DNA from: Streptomyces flavochromogenes
GTDB taxonomy: Bacteria; Actinomycetota; Actinomycetes; Streptomycetales; Streptomycetaceae
NCBI RefSeq assembly: GCF_000717595.1
Contig: NZ_JNZO01000008.1
Span: forward strand, 62,001 to 126,000
DNA: 64,000 nucleotides
Direction: 5' to 3'
A model generated the notes under the pieces. It was not told where the DNA came from. It searched no databases and saw nothing but the letters and a program-made list of their open reading frames with translations. The stretch's first letter is position 1; each line of letters starts with the position of its first letter. Made by a program: the position numbers and the translations under genes. Shown in pieces: positions 8,006-16,768 of the stretch.

Positions 8006-8029
8006 CGGCGGAGCGCGAGCGCTCCGCCG
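8006..8029 (-). terminator. Hairpin terminator downstream of rpmE2
   Basis: A perfect 10-bp stem, CGGCGGAGCG-CGAG-CGCTCCGCCG, lies between the L31 stop and the NmrA-like gene on the same strand. It probably ends the L31 transcript and argues against the upstream ATG start for the reductase. Confidence 0.5.
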
Positions 8030-8090
8030 TTCGTGACCTCATCCTGGAAGGCGAACTGGCCACCTCCTGGCCAGTTTCACCGAGCGATGT

Positions 8091-8339
8091 TCAGCTCTCC
8101 TCGCCGAAGCGCCGCTCGAACTTGGCGATCCGGCCCTCGGAGTCCACCGTCCGTGCCGTGCCCGTGTAGAAGGGGTGGCTCTCGGAGGAGATCTCGACGT
8201 CGATCACGGGGTACGTGTTGCCGTCGTCCCACTCGATGGTCCGGTCGCTGGTCGCGGTGGACCGGGTCAGAAAGGCGTACCCGGCCGAGCGGTCACGGAA
8301 GACCACCGGGCCGTACTCGGGCTGCTTGTCCTGCTGCAC
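8091..8339 (-). CDS. rpmE2: 50S ribosomal protein L31 type B (zinc-free form)
   Basis: This 82-residue protein has the L31 type B signature [48 protein letters not shown] and a basic C-terminus, and lacks the CXXC zinc ligands of the C-plus paralogue. In Streptomyces the C-minus L31 usually replaces the zinc-binding form during zinc starvation under Zur control. GTG 8339 follows GAGGAGG. The 111 bp upstream are GC-rich and I see no AT-rich Zur box there, so control may differ or run from the upstream phosphatase gene. Confidence 0.92.
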   Translation of the reverse strand: MQQDKQPEYGPVVFRDRSAGYAFLTRSTATSDRTIEWDDGNTYPVIDVEISSESHPFYTGTARTVDSEGRIAKFERRFGEES

Positions 8340-8450
8340 GCGTCCTCCTCGGGCTCACGCCCTGGCTCGTCCGGCCTGATCGGCACGGCACCCCCAGCCT
8401 CCCCGCGCCCACGGAGACCGACCAGCGCCACGGGCCCGACCGGGTGACCG

Positions 8451-11090
8451 TCAGTCGTGTTCCGGCGGGCGCGCCGCGAGCAGCAGCGCGATGTCGTCCG
8501 GGCGGGACGTGACCTGCCGGGCGTCCCGGATCACCCGGTCGGCCGCTTCCGCGAGCGGCAGCGAAGCGGTCGCAGCCAGCGCCCGGCGCAGCAGCTCGAT
8601 CCCGTCGTCGATGTCCTGGCCGGGCTTCTCCACGAGCCCGTCCGTGAACAGCGCGAGCACTGCACCCGGCTCCAGCTGCAGCCGCGTCACCGGATACGAG
8701 GCGTGGACGTCGATCCCGAGCACCATCCCGCCCGCCAGCTCGATCCGTTCCGTCACCCCGTTCGGGTGCATGAGCAAGGGTGGCGGATGCCCGGCCCGAA
8801 CCGCCCGCAGCTGCCCCGACTTCGGATCGAGGAGTACGTAGCAACAACTCGCGAACTGTCCCGGATCCAGGTCGATGAGCAGCCGGTTGGTCCCCCGCAT
8901 CACGTCCTGCGGCCGATGACCGGCCAGCGCGAAGGCCCGTACGGCGCTGCGCAGCTGACCCATCGTGGCCGCGGCGGCCACCCCGTGCCCCTGGACGTCG
9001 CCGATGACGAGCGCGAGGCGTCCCCGCCCCGTCTCGATGACGTCGTACCAGTCCCCGCCGACGTCCATGCCCTGCGTGCCCGGCAGGTAGCGGCCCACCG
9101 TCTCCACGCCCTCCCGGACCGGAAGCCGATGGGGAAGCAGCGCGTCCTGGAGGCCGCGCGCGACCGCCGACTCCGTGTCGTACCGCTGGGCCCGCTCCAG
9201 GGCCTGCGCGATGAGGCCCGCGAGCGCCGTGAGGACGGTCCGTTCCTCCGAACTGAACCCGCGCGGACGGTCGAAGCCGAGGATGCAGGAGCCGACCGGC
9301 CGGCCGGAGGCGATCAGCGGCAGGAACGCCCGAGCCCCCGAGTGTGCGTCGAGGGGCAGATCCGGATACCTGCGGCCCAGCTGTTTCATGGACTCGAAGA
9401 ACAGGGGCCTGCCCGTCGTGAGCGTCTCCACGCCGGGCACGTGAGCGTCCAGGGCCACGCCGTCGAAGGGTTCGAGGAAGCCCGGCGGGAAGCCCGTCTC
9501 CCAGGCCAGATACAGCCGACGGTCGCTCAGCAGGTAGATGGCCAGCTGACGCCCGCCGAACGCCGGAAGCAGCTCCTCCGTCACGACCGCCGACACCTGG
9601 CGGGCCGTCACCGCCTCGGACAGCGCGATGGCCAGGGCCACCGGCCGGTACAGGGCCGAGACCTGGTCGTCGGGCAGCGACAGGGTGTCGTCCGTCGGCC
9701 CGCTCGCCGGTCCGCTGGTCTTGGGGTCCCGCGCGGGGGCCGGGCCCGGATCGTTCTCCGGCACCAGGACCATGGTCACGCCGTCCCGCCCGGGATGGAG
9801 GGAGACCGAAAGCCACTGACTCCGCTCGGGGCGGGCCAGGAAACGCACCGGGTCACCGGAGAGCATCGCGGCGCGGAGCTGCTCCTCGTGGAACGGGAGG
9901 CCGAACCAGGGCAGGGCCTCCCAGAGCGGCCTTCCCGCCAGGGCGCCGCGGGGGCGGCCGAGCAGCCGCTCGGTGCGCTCGTTGACGTAGGTGACGCGGC
10001 CGAGGCGGTCGATCGCCAGGATCGCCCGCGGCAGCCGGTCCGTGGCGTCGGATCCGATCAGACCGGTGCCGAGGTCGACGAGGGTGCAGGTGAGCCGCAG
10101 ACCGGTGCTGACGCCGCCGATGCCCAGACGCGGCGCTGCTTCCCCTCCCGCGCCCGCGCCCGTGTGCGTCGCCGCGTCGGGTGAGGTCTTACGCGCCCGC
10201 GTGGAGACCTCGAGCAGGTGCAGACCTCCGTCCGGGCCTTTGAGGCGGATCCGGCGCACCACCGGCCGCCCGTCCGGCCCCGTCGCCTGTCGGGCCGCCG
10301 CCCACAACGCGTACCCGTCCTCCGGCTCGAGGAGTGAGGTCAGGTCGTCGATCGGGCACGGCGAGGGCACTTCGGCGCCGAGGATCGCAAGGAGTCCCGT
10401 GTCCAGCGTGACCATGCCGCTGTCGAGGTCCCAGTCGAAGGAACCGAAGCGGACCGGCGGCGCGCCCGAGGTGGAGAGCTGTACGCACACCGGGTCGCCG
10501 GGCCATTCGAGGGTCGTCCCCTGGCGGGCCAGATCGGCGAGGGTCTCGCCGAGGTGCAGGCCGCCTCGCGTCATCCGGTTCCGGTCGCGGGTGTCCACCG
10601 GGACCCCGGGAGTAGGCGCCCGCAGCACCACGAGGACCCCGAACCGTTCGCGACCGGCGACGACCGGCGCGTACAGCGAGGCGAACGGGAACGGCAGGCT
10701 GGCCACCAGCTGTGGAAACCGCCGCATCGCCTCCTCGACGTCATGGAGGTGGACGGCCTGCCCCGAGCGATGGACCTCGGCGACCGGGAAGGGGCGGTTC
10801 GTGTGCATGCGAAACCACGGGCGGAACAAGGGGCCAGGCAGCCCCACCAGGGCCGCCATCCGCAACAGTCCGGGTGTTCCGGAGCGCAGGTACACCCCGC
10901 CCGCGTAGCCTCCGACTTCGTCGACCGCCCTCAGTGCCGCCTCGGCGAGCGTCCAGGTCAGAGCGCCCGAAACGGGCCCGTCGGCAGGTCCTTTCCCGGG
11001 CGGGCGCCCGGTACTGCCCGCCGGGCCGGGGGCGGTCGTGCCGTGCGAGGTCACACAGTCAGGATGCGCCTCACCGGAAAGGCACCGCAT
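8451..11090 (-). CDS. Multi-sensor GAF-PAS-PAS-GAF SpoIIE phosphatase
   Basis: This protein of about 879 residues has a GAF domain near 30-200 (VDEVGGYAGGVYLRSG to FGVLVVLRAP), a PAS-like region near 210-310, a second PAS (AILAIDRLGRVTYVNERTERLLGR) near 370-470, a GAF domain near 495-650, and a C-terminal SpoIIE/PP2C domain with GGDWYDV, GDVQGHG, AGHPPPLL, LFTDGLVE and PDDIALLL. It is probably a cytoplasmic stress phosphatase acting on an anti-anti-sigma factor. The start is uncertain: ATG 11090 has GGGAG about 10 nt upstream, and GTG 11054 is an alternative. It is divergent from the hydrolase at 11216. Confidence 0.85.
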   Translation of the reverse strand: MRCLSGEAHPDCVTSHGTTAPGPAGSTGRPPGKGPADGPVSGALTWTLAEAALRAVDEVGGYAGGVYLRSGTPGLLRMAALVGLPGPLFRPWFRMHTNRPFPVAEVHRSGQAVHLHDVEEAMRRFPQLVASLPFPFASLYAPVVAGRERFGVLVVLRAPTPGVPVDTRDRNRMTRGGLHLGETLADLARQGTTLEWPGDPVCVQLSTSGAPPVRFGSFDWDLDSGMVTLDTGLLAILGAEVPSPCPIDDLTSLLEPEDGYALWAAARQATGPDGRPVVRRIRLKGPDGGLHLLEVSTRARKTSPDAATHTGAGAGGEAAPRLGIGGVSTGLRLTCTLVDLGTGLIGSDATDRLPRAILAIDRLGRVTYVNERTERLLGRPRGALAGRPLWEALPWFGLPFHEEQLRAAMLSGDPVRFLARPERSQWLSVSLHPGRDGVTMVLVPENDPGPAPARDPKTSGPASGPTDDTLSLPDDQVSALYRPVALAIALSEAVTARQVSAVVTEELLPAFGGRQLAIYLLSDRRLYLAWETGFPPGFLEPFDGVALDAHVPGVETLTTGRPLFFESMKQLGRRYPDLPLDAHSGARAFLPLIASGRPVGSCILGFDRPRGFSSEERTVLTALAGLIAQALERAQRYDTESAVARGLQDALLPHRLPVREGVETVGRYLPGTQGMDVGGDWYDVIETGRGRLALVIGDVQGHGVAAAATMGQLRSAVRAFALAGHRPQDVMRGTNRLLIDLDPGQFASCCYVLLDPKSGQLRAVRAGHPPPLLMHPNGVTERIELAGGMVLGIDVHASYPVTRLQLEPGAVLALFTDGLVEKPGQDIDDGIELLRRALAATASLPLAEAADRVIRDARQVTSRPDDIALLLAARPPEHD

Positions 11091-11215
11091 CCCGGACCCG
11101 CTCCCCTGCCGTGGCCGGGCAGGAGGGGTGTTGACCGCACGCGTTCGTACCGTCACACTCGGTCGTCGACCGGCGCCACAGGGCGCGCTACACCACCTCA
11201 CGACCAGGGGGCAGG

Positions 11216-11980
11216 ATGACGGGCCGGGTTCTTCCGTACGAGGTGCAGGGTGAGGGGCCGAGGCGGGCTCTCGTACTCCACAACTGGTTCGGCGACCGCA
11301 CGAGCTTCGCTCCGCTGCGGGCCCATCTGAACGATGCCGCCGGCTCCTACGCGTTCGTCGACTGCCGCGGCTACGGCGAGGCGCTCGACCACGCGGGCGC
11401 GTACACGATGGAGGAGGTGGCGGCCGACGCGTTCGCGGTCGCGGACGACCTCGGCTGGGACTCCTTCTCCGTCGTCGGGCACTCGATGGGCGGCAAGGCC
11501 GCGCAGCTGATGCTCCTCGACGCCCCCGACCGCGTCCGGTCGATCATCGGCATCTCGCCCGTCTCGGCCGCCGGGTTCCCCATGGACGGCGAGACCTGGG
11601 AGCTCTTCGCCGGCGCCGCCGAGGAGGCGGCCAACCGGCGGGCGATCATCGACAACACCACCGGCGGCCGGTACGACGACGCCTGGCTGAGCACCCTCGT
11701 CGAGCGCTCCGTCAGGCGCTCCTCGGCGGCGGCCTTCCGCGCCTACCTGGATTCCTGGTCGCGCACGGACTTCCACGAGCGCGTCCGCGACAATCCCGCC
11801 CCCGTGCTGCTCGTCGTCGGCGCCCACGACCCGGCGCTGGGCGCGGAGGCGATGGAGGCGACCTGGCTGCGCTGGTACCCCAACGCGCGCCTGGAGGTCC
11901 TCAAGGACGCCGGCCACTACGCGCCCGAGGAGACCCCCCAGGCACTCGCCGAGGCCATCGAGGCGTTTCTCGCCGCCTGA
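11216..11980 (+). CDS. Alpha/beta-fold hydrolase
   Basis: This 254-residue protein has an HNWFGDRTSF oxyanion-region motif, the nucleophile elbow VVGHSMGGKAAQ (Ser about residue 93), an acid near VVGAHDPALG and a catalytic His in DAGHYAPEE. There is no signal peptide. The family includes esterases, haloperoxidase-like enzymes and peptidases, and the substrate cannot be chosen. The gene is separated by about 125 bp from the divergent multi-sensor phosphatase. Confidence 0.88.
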   Translation: MTGRVLPYEVQGEGPRRALVLHNWFGDRTSFAPLRAHLNDAAGSYAFVDCRGYGEALDHAGAYTMEEVAADAFAVADDLGWDSFSVVGHSMGGKAAQLMLLDAPDRVRSIIGISPVSAAGFPMDGETWELFAGAAEEAANRRAIIDNTTGGRYDDAWLSTLVERSVRRSSAAAFRAYLDSWSRTDFHERVRDNPAPVLLVVGAHDPALGAEAMEATWLRWYPNARLEVLKDAGHYAPEETPQALAEAIEAFLAA

Positions 11981-12101
11981 CGGGACCTTTCGCGGTGTCA
12001 CCGGGGACTTTCGGTCCCGGGTGGCACCCCCGGCCGTCGGGCACCCGACCCGTGAAGGGTGCCCGGGAGCACCGGACGGAGAACGGAAGGGCGGGAGAAG
12101 G

Positions 12102-13129
12102 ATGGCGGAGCGGAACGAGCGCGAGCGCGACGGGGACGGTTGCGGGGCGAACCCTCATCTTCAGGTTCAGGGTGAGGGTCACGTTCAGGCTGAGGGTCAG
12201 GCCACGCACGGCGTCCTGGTTCCGGCCGGAGGACTGGCTCCGAACGGGGCCGGGGTCCGAGCGAGGGCCGGGGGCCGGGCGAGGGTCGTCAGGGCGGCCG
12301 GGGCCGGGGCAGGGGACGGGTGCTGGTCGGGGTCGTCGGCTCCGAGTCCGCGCTGCGGGCCGTGGACGCCGCGGCGCGCGAGGCCCGGCTGCGCGGGATC
12401 GGTCTGAGCGTCGTCCACGCCGTCGTCGGGCCGCTGCTCAAGGTGCCCCTCGGCCCCTCTCCGTACGGCCCGCCCACCGGAGGCCTCCGGTGGGCGGGCC
12501 GTACGACCGCCCCGGACATCGAGGTCGCAGGGGAGATCGTGGCCGGCGAACCGCTCACCGTCCTGGCCACCCGCTCGCGGTCCGCCGCGCTCGCGGTCGT
12601 CGGCAGCCGAGGCGTGGGCGCCTTCACCGGACTGCTCCTCGGCTCGGTCGCCGTCCATCTCGCACGCCGCCTGCCCCGTCCTCGTTGTACGCGGCCGTGA
12701 GCGGCCGAGCGGGCCCGTTCTGCTCGCGGTCGACGGCTCGCCGGACTCCGACGCCGCCGTGGACCTCGCCTTCGCGGAGGCGGCCCGTGGCGAGGAGCTG
12801 CGCGTGGTGCACGCGTGGACGCCGGCGACGGGACCTGCCGATCTCACACCGCTCTTCCACGGGGTGGAGGAGATCCGGGGCGAGGAGCGGCGGGTTCTCG
12901 ACGAGGCGATCGCGGCCGCTCGACGGGCCGCCCGGAGCTGCCCGTCGAGCGGAGACTGGTGCGGGGCAGGCCCAGACCCGTCCTGCTCGCGGAGAGCGCG
13001 GACGCTCAGCCCCTGGTGAGGGGGGCGCGGGGCCGTGGCGGCGGCGCGGGCCTGCTGCTGCTGGGCTCGGTCAGCCAGGCGCTGCTCCACCACGCGGAGT
13101 GCCCGGTCGCGGTCGTGCGCGGGGGACCG
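12102..13129 (+). pseudogene. Decayed tandem-domain universal stress protein
   Basis: Pieces of a two-domain UspA protein lie in three frames. Domain 1 reads VLVGVVGSESALRAVDAAARE to GSRGVGAFTGLLLGSVAVHLA (12320-12660). A shift at about 12665 leads to CPVLVVRG, then PVLLAVDGSPDSDAAVDLAFAEA (12663-12930). Another shift at about 12930 leads to RPELPVERRLVRGRP and LLLLGSVSQALLHHAECPVAVV (12935-13120). ATG 12102 after GGGAGAAGG may be the ancestral start, in yet another frame. Domain 1 also lacks the helix normally found between GPSPYGPP and APDIEVAGE; a 44-bp palindrome sits there. Frame errors from assembly remain possible. Confidence 0.7.
12462..12505. repeat. Perfect 44-bp palindrome inside the stress-protein relic
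   Basis: Two 22-bp arms, the left starting CGTACGGCCCGCCCACC and the right its exact complement, meet with no spacer at GGAGG|CCTCC. It replaces about 15-20 residues normally present in domain 1 of universal stress proteins. This looks like the product of a template-switch or fold-back event, or of a chimeric assembly. Confidence 0.9.
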
Positions 13130-13355
13130 TGGCACCGTCCCACTGACGTCGCGGCCGTCTTCGCCGATGTCGTCGCGGCTGTCGCCGTCGCCGAGCCGTC
13201 GCCGGCCCGGTGTCGGCGGGATCTCATCCGAAGGTCGAGGAGGGCGACGACTTTCGAGGACAGCGGTGCGGCCCCTCGGCACCGGATGATCGTGGTCACG
13301 ACCTCATGGGGCGGGTCCTCCACCGACTCGTCCACGACCAGCAGGAGCACGTCCG

Positions 13356-13952
13356 ATGGGCCTCACGCAGACGCAGCACCGCTTCCTCGTCCGGCAGAAG
13401 GTGACGCCCATGGCCAACCGCTACCTCGTGCACGCCGCGGGAGTGGACGGCGAGGAGGGCGAGCTCGTCGCCTTCGCCCACCAGAAGAGAATGGCGCTCA
13501 AGGAGCACGTCACCTTCTACACCGACGAGTCCCGGCGCCAGGTCCTCTTCACCTTCAAGGCCCGCCAGGTCATGGACCTCGGCGCGACCTACGACGTGCA
13601 CGGAGCGTCCGGCACCCGGCTGGGCGGCTTCCGGAAGAACTTCGGCGCCTCCCTGCTGCGCAGCACCTGGCACCTGAGCCGCGAGGGCGCGGAGGGGGAG
13701 ACGACCGGGCAGGAGCGAAGCGAGGGCCTCGCGCTGCTGCGGCGGGCCTGGGAGTTCCTGCCCTTCACCGACCTGCTTCCCTTCGTCGTGCCCTACCACT
13801 TCGACTTCACCGAGTCGGGCCGCTCGGTGATGTCCGTCGAGAAGCTCTTCGGTCTCCGCGACCGGTACGTGCTCGACATAGCGGACCCGGAGCTCGACCG
13901 GCGACTCGCGATAGCCCAGGCCGTGGCCCTCGACGCCCTCCAGTCCCGCTGA
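13356..13952 (+). CDS. LURP-one-related family protein
   Basis: This 198-residue protein has the LURP-one/tubby-like barrel pattern: QHRFLVRQKVTPMANRYLVH, then a strand-rich middle (LVAFAHQKRMALKEHVTFYTD, RQVLFTFKARQVMDLGATYDV) and a C-terminal helix. Bacterial members are often called scramblase-related or LURP-one-like; their function is unclear and probably membrane-associated. ATG 13356 lies 8 nt after AGGAG. It follows the broken universal stress protein, and 13130-13355 contains no other supported gene. Confidence 0.75.
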   Translation: MGLTQTQHRFLVRQKVTPMANRYLVHAAGVDGEEGELVAFAHQKRMALKEHVTFYTDESRRQVLFTFKARQVMDLGATYDVHGASGTRLGGFRKNFGASLLRSTWHLSREGAEGETTGQERSEGLALLRRAWEFLPFTDLLPFVVPYHFDFTESGRSVMSVEKLFGLRDRYVLDIADPELDRRLAIAQAVALDALQSR

Positions 13953-14069
13953 CGTCCGGCTCACCCGCCTGCCGGGGAAGGGGCGTCTTACCCTGGAGGG
14001 ACGGGCAGGCGACGCAGCACAGCGTTCCTCCCCGAGCCCGGAGCCGTGCAGGCGGAAGGACGGCGGGCC

Positions 14070-15359
14070 ATGTTCTTCAGTGATCGCACCGACGCCGGTC
14101 GGCAGCTGGCCGCCCGGCTCGACCATCTCAGGGGCCATGACGTCGTGGTGCTCGGTCTGCCGCGCGGTGGGGTGCCGGTGGCGGCCGAGGTGGCCGACGC
14201 CCTCGACGCCCCGCTCGACATCTGCCTCGTGCGGAAGCTGGGGGTGCCCCAGCAGCCGGAGCTGGCGATGGGCGCGCTCGGCGAGGGTGGCGTACGGGTG
14301 GTGAACGAGCGAGTGCTCCATGAGGCCGGGGTCGGGGCGCGTGATCTGGCCGCGGTCGAGGAGCGCGAGCACGCCGAGCTGGATCACCGGGCCCGCCGTT
14401 ATCGGGGCAGCAGGCCTTCCGTGCCCCTGGAAGGCCGAACGGTCCTGGTCGTGGACGACGGTCTCGCCACGGGGGCAACGGCGCTGGCGGCCTGCCGGGT
14501 GGTACGGGCCCGGGGGGCGGCCCGGATCATCCTCGCGGTGCCGGTGGCGCCCCGCGGATGGACGGCCCGGCTCGGCGGCGAGGCCGACGAGACGGTGAGC
14601 GTGCACACGCCGGATCTCTTCTACGCGATCGGACAGTTCTACCGGGACTTCACCCAGACCCCGGACGCGGAGGTCGTCGCCTGTCTGGACCGGATCCGCG
14701 CCGCGCACGGACCGGTCGTCCAGGACACGGACGTACGGATCCCCGTCGACGACGGCGTCACGCTCGCCGGACGGCTCGCCGTCCCCGAGGGCGCCACCGG
14801 CATCGTCCTGTTCGCCCACGGAAGCGGGAGCAGTCGGCACAGCCCCCGCAACCGGGCGGTGGCGGGGGCGCTGAACCGGGCGGGACTCGGAACGCTGCTG
14901 TTCGACCTGCTCACCGAGGCCGAGGCGGTCGACCGGGCGCACGTCTTCGACACCCCGCTGCTCGCCGGCAGGCTCGCCCGCGCGACGGAGTGGCTCGCCG
15001 GGCGGCCGGAGAGCGAGGGCCTCCCGCTGGGCTACTTCGGGGCCAGTACGGGAGCGGCCGCCGCGCTGTGGGCGGCGGGCGACCTCGAGTCCTCGGTGGC
15101 CGCCGTCGTCTCACGCGGTGGCCGGCCGGACCTCGCGGCCGACCACCTGGCTCGGGTCAAGGCCCCGACGCTCCTCGTGGTCGGAGGCAGGGACGTGCTG
15201 GTTCTGGACCTCAACCGGCGGGCCGAGTCGCTGCTGCAGTGCGAGAGCCGGCTGGAGGTCGTGGAGGGCGCCACGCACCTCTTCGAGGAGCCGGGCGCCC
15301 TGGAGGAGGTGGCGGAGCTCGCCACCTCCTGGTTCACCGGGCACTTCCGGGATCAGTAG
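14070..15359 (+). CDS. Phosphoribosyltransferase-alpha/beta hydrolase fusion
   Basis: This 429-residue protein has two parts. Residues about 1-205 are a type I phosphoribosyltransferase with VVVLGLPRGGVPVAAEVA and the PRPP loop TVLVVDDGLATGATALAA. Residues about 225-425 are a dienelactone-hydrolase-like alpha/beta fold with LFAHGSGSSRHSPRN, GYFGASTGAAAAL and VVGGRDVLVLDLNR. ATG 14070 follows GGAAGGA. Such fusions occur in actinobacterial hypoxia or dormancy gene sets alongside universal stress proteins, which fits the relic upstream. The nucleophile motif G-A-S-T-G has Ser where canonical DLH has Cys. Its 3' end overlaps the convergent LysM gene by 7 nt. Confidence 0.85.
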   Translation: MFFSDRTDAGRQLAARLDHLRGHDVVVLGLPRGGVPVAAEVADALDAPLDICLVRKLGVPQQPELAMGALGEGGVRVVNERVLHEAGVGARDLAAVEEREHAELDHRARRYRGSRPSVPLEGRTVLVVDDGLATGATALAACRVVRARGAARIILAVPVAPRGWTARLGGEADETVSVHTPDLFYAIGQFYRDFTQTPDAEVVACLDRIRAAHGPVVQDTDVRIPVDDGVTLAGRLAVPEGATGIVLFAHGSGSSRHSPRNRAVAGALNRAGLGTLLFDLLTEAEAVDRAHVFDTPLLAGRLARATEWLAGRPESEGLPLGYFGASTGAAAALWAAGDLESSVAAVVSRGGRPDLAADHLARVKAPTLLVVGGRDVLVLDLNRRAESLLQCESRLEVVEGATHLFEEPGALEEVAELATSWFTGHFRDQ

Positions 15360-16237
15360 GCGCCGTTGACGTTGTCGATGGAGCCATAGCGGTCGGCCGC
15401 GTAGTTGCAGGCGGCGGTGATGTTCGCGACCGGGTCGAACAGGTCCATCGACGTGCCGGGCACGTGATAGGCCAGGAAGGTCGGCTCGATGACCTGGAGC
15501 AGGCCCTTGGAGGGGGTGCCGGCCACGGCGTTGGAGTCCCAGAGGTTGATGGCCTGGGGGTTGCCGGAGGACTCCCGCATGATGTTGCGGTGGATCCCCT
15601 CGTACGAGCCGGGGATGCCGCGCTGGGCCATGATGTCCAGCGACTCGCGGATCCAGCCGTCGAGGTTGTTCGCGTACTGGGTGGCGGCGACGGGCGCGGC
15701 CTTGACGGGAGCGGCGGCGGCTGCGGGAGCGGCGGCCGAGGCACCGGTGCCGGTGGCGACGGCCGGGGTGGCGCTCCGGCGCTCGGAGCGGCTCGCCCGT
15801 TCGGTCGTGGCGGTCTTCTTCGCCTGCGGGGGAGTGGCCTTGACGGAATCCCGACGAAGCGTCAGTTCAAGACCCGGGTGAATAAGTGACGGGTTGTCAC
15901 CCACGGCGCTCCTGTTGGCGCGGTAAAGGCCCTTCCAGCCGCCCTGAATTCCCTTCTTCTGGGCGATCAGGGAAAGCGAGTCGCCGCTGACGACCGTGTA
16001 GGTGCGTGCGGTGGCCGGAGCGGCGGGAGCCTTGGTGGCGGCCTTCGCGGCGACCGGAGCGGCGGGGGCGGTGATGGCCTTGGCGGCGATTTCCGGGGCT
16101 CCGGAAACGGGCGCGGCGCCGGCCACGGCCGGGGCGATCAGTGGGAGGGCGAGAGCGGCTCCGCCCGTGCCGACCAGCGCGAGTCCGCGGGAGACGGGGC
16201 GGCGGCGGGGGCGGCGGTGCTTACCGTGAGCAGGCAT
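15353..16237 (-). CDS. Secreted LysM / lytic-transglycosylase-like cell-wall protein
   Basis: This 294-residue protein starts with a basic signal peptide (about 1-42). It has Ala/Pro-rich linkers around a LysM domain (TYTVVSGDSLSLIAQKKGI to LIHPGLELTLR, about 79-128) and an SLT/lysozyme-like domain at about 195-294 (IMAQRGIPGSYEGIHRNIMRESSGNPQAINLWDSNA, with the Glu of 'RESSG'). It should bind and cleave peptidoglycan outside the cell. It resembles the Streptomyces Swl/Rpf group, which acts in germination and wall remodelling. ATG 16237 follows GGAGAGGAA. A ydaO riboswitch lies directly upstream, implying c-di-AMP control. Confidence 0.88.
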   Translation of the reverse strand: MPAHGKHRRPRRRPVSRGLALVGTGGAALALPLIAPAVAGAAPVSGAPEIAAKAITAPAAPVAAKAATKAPAAPATARTYTVVSGDSLSLIAQKKGIQGGWKGLYRANRSAVGDNPSLIHPGLELTLRRDSVKATPPQAKKTATTERASRSERRSATPAVATGTGASAAAPAAAAAPVKAAPVAATQYANNLDGWIRESLDIMAQRGIPGSYEGIHRNIMRESSGNPQAINLWDSNAVAGTPSKGLLQVIEPTFLAYHVPGTSMDLFDPVANITAACNYAADRYGSIDNVNGAY

Positions 16238-16254
16238 GACGGGATTCCTCTCCG

Positions 16255-16422
16255 GCGCCTTCGGGGTGAGCTGTCGGGTTCGGACTGGAGATGTCCGGCC
16301 GCGCGCACGCGGCTTCACCCCGAGCCGTTCCGGAATCCGGGCCGGCGTATTCGTGGGTCCCCCGCTCCTGCCGTCGGGTGAAAGGGAGGTATTTCGAGCG
16401 GTGGCAGGATTCGGCGATCCAC
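16255..16422 (-). promoter_or_regulatory. ydaO-yuaA (c-di-AMP) riboswitch
   Basis: Read on the minus strand, the leader runs from GTGGATCGCCGAATCCTGCC through GGAGCGGGGGACCCACGAA and GGCTCGGGGTGAAGCCG to GACAGCTCACCCCGAAGGCG. The conserved CCGAATCC, GGAGCGGGGGA and GGGGTGAA blocks are those of the ydaO class, and CGCC/GGCG can close the first helix. It ends about 18 nt before the start of the LysM/SLT gene. In Streptomyces the same class precedes rpf and swl cell-wall hydrolase genes, where c-di-AMP turns expression off. Confidence 0.88.
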
Positions 16423-16435
16423 TCGAATGGAGGTG

Positions 16436-16465
16436 ACCGTAGGCCAGTAATGCGACGGATAACAA
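16436..16465 (-). promoter_or_regulatory. Predicted promoter of the riboswitch-controlled gene
   Basis: On the minus strand, TTGTTA (16465-16460) and TACGGT (16441-16436) are separated by 18 nt. This would start the transcript near 16429, just before the riboswitch. The rest of the gap up to 16768 is comparatively AT-rich and I see no gene in it. Confidence 0.4.
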
Positions 16466-16768
16466 GAGGATCTGTGGGCAGGGGTTGGCGAAAGGATCAC
16501 CGAATTCATGGAATTCAAGATCGACGGTGACTCCTGCGCATCGAACTTCCTTGTCCCGCACGGCCTGCGCGGATTCTGATCACCGGGGAGTTTTCGGGGA
16601 AGTGAGTCGCATCACCAGGTACTTGATGTCCGAATTCGCACGGAAATTCTGTTAATGGTGGAGTGGGTGATAAGGGCCCGTTCGGCCGTGTGGGTACTCA
16701 AGGGCATAAGTCGCAAAACCGACATTCCTCGTGAAAGATGAAGTCACCCCGACCGAGGAGCCGCCCGG

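Noticed and set aside
8006..8029. Regulatory operator for the NmrA-like gene
   Set aside because: The hairpin lies between two co-directional genes and directly after rpmE2, so termination is the simpler reading.
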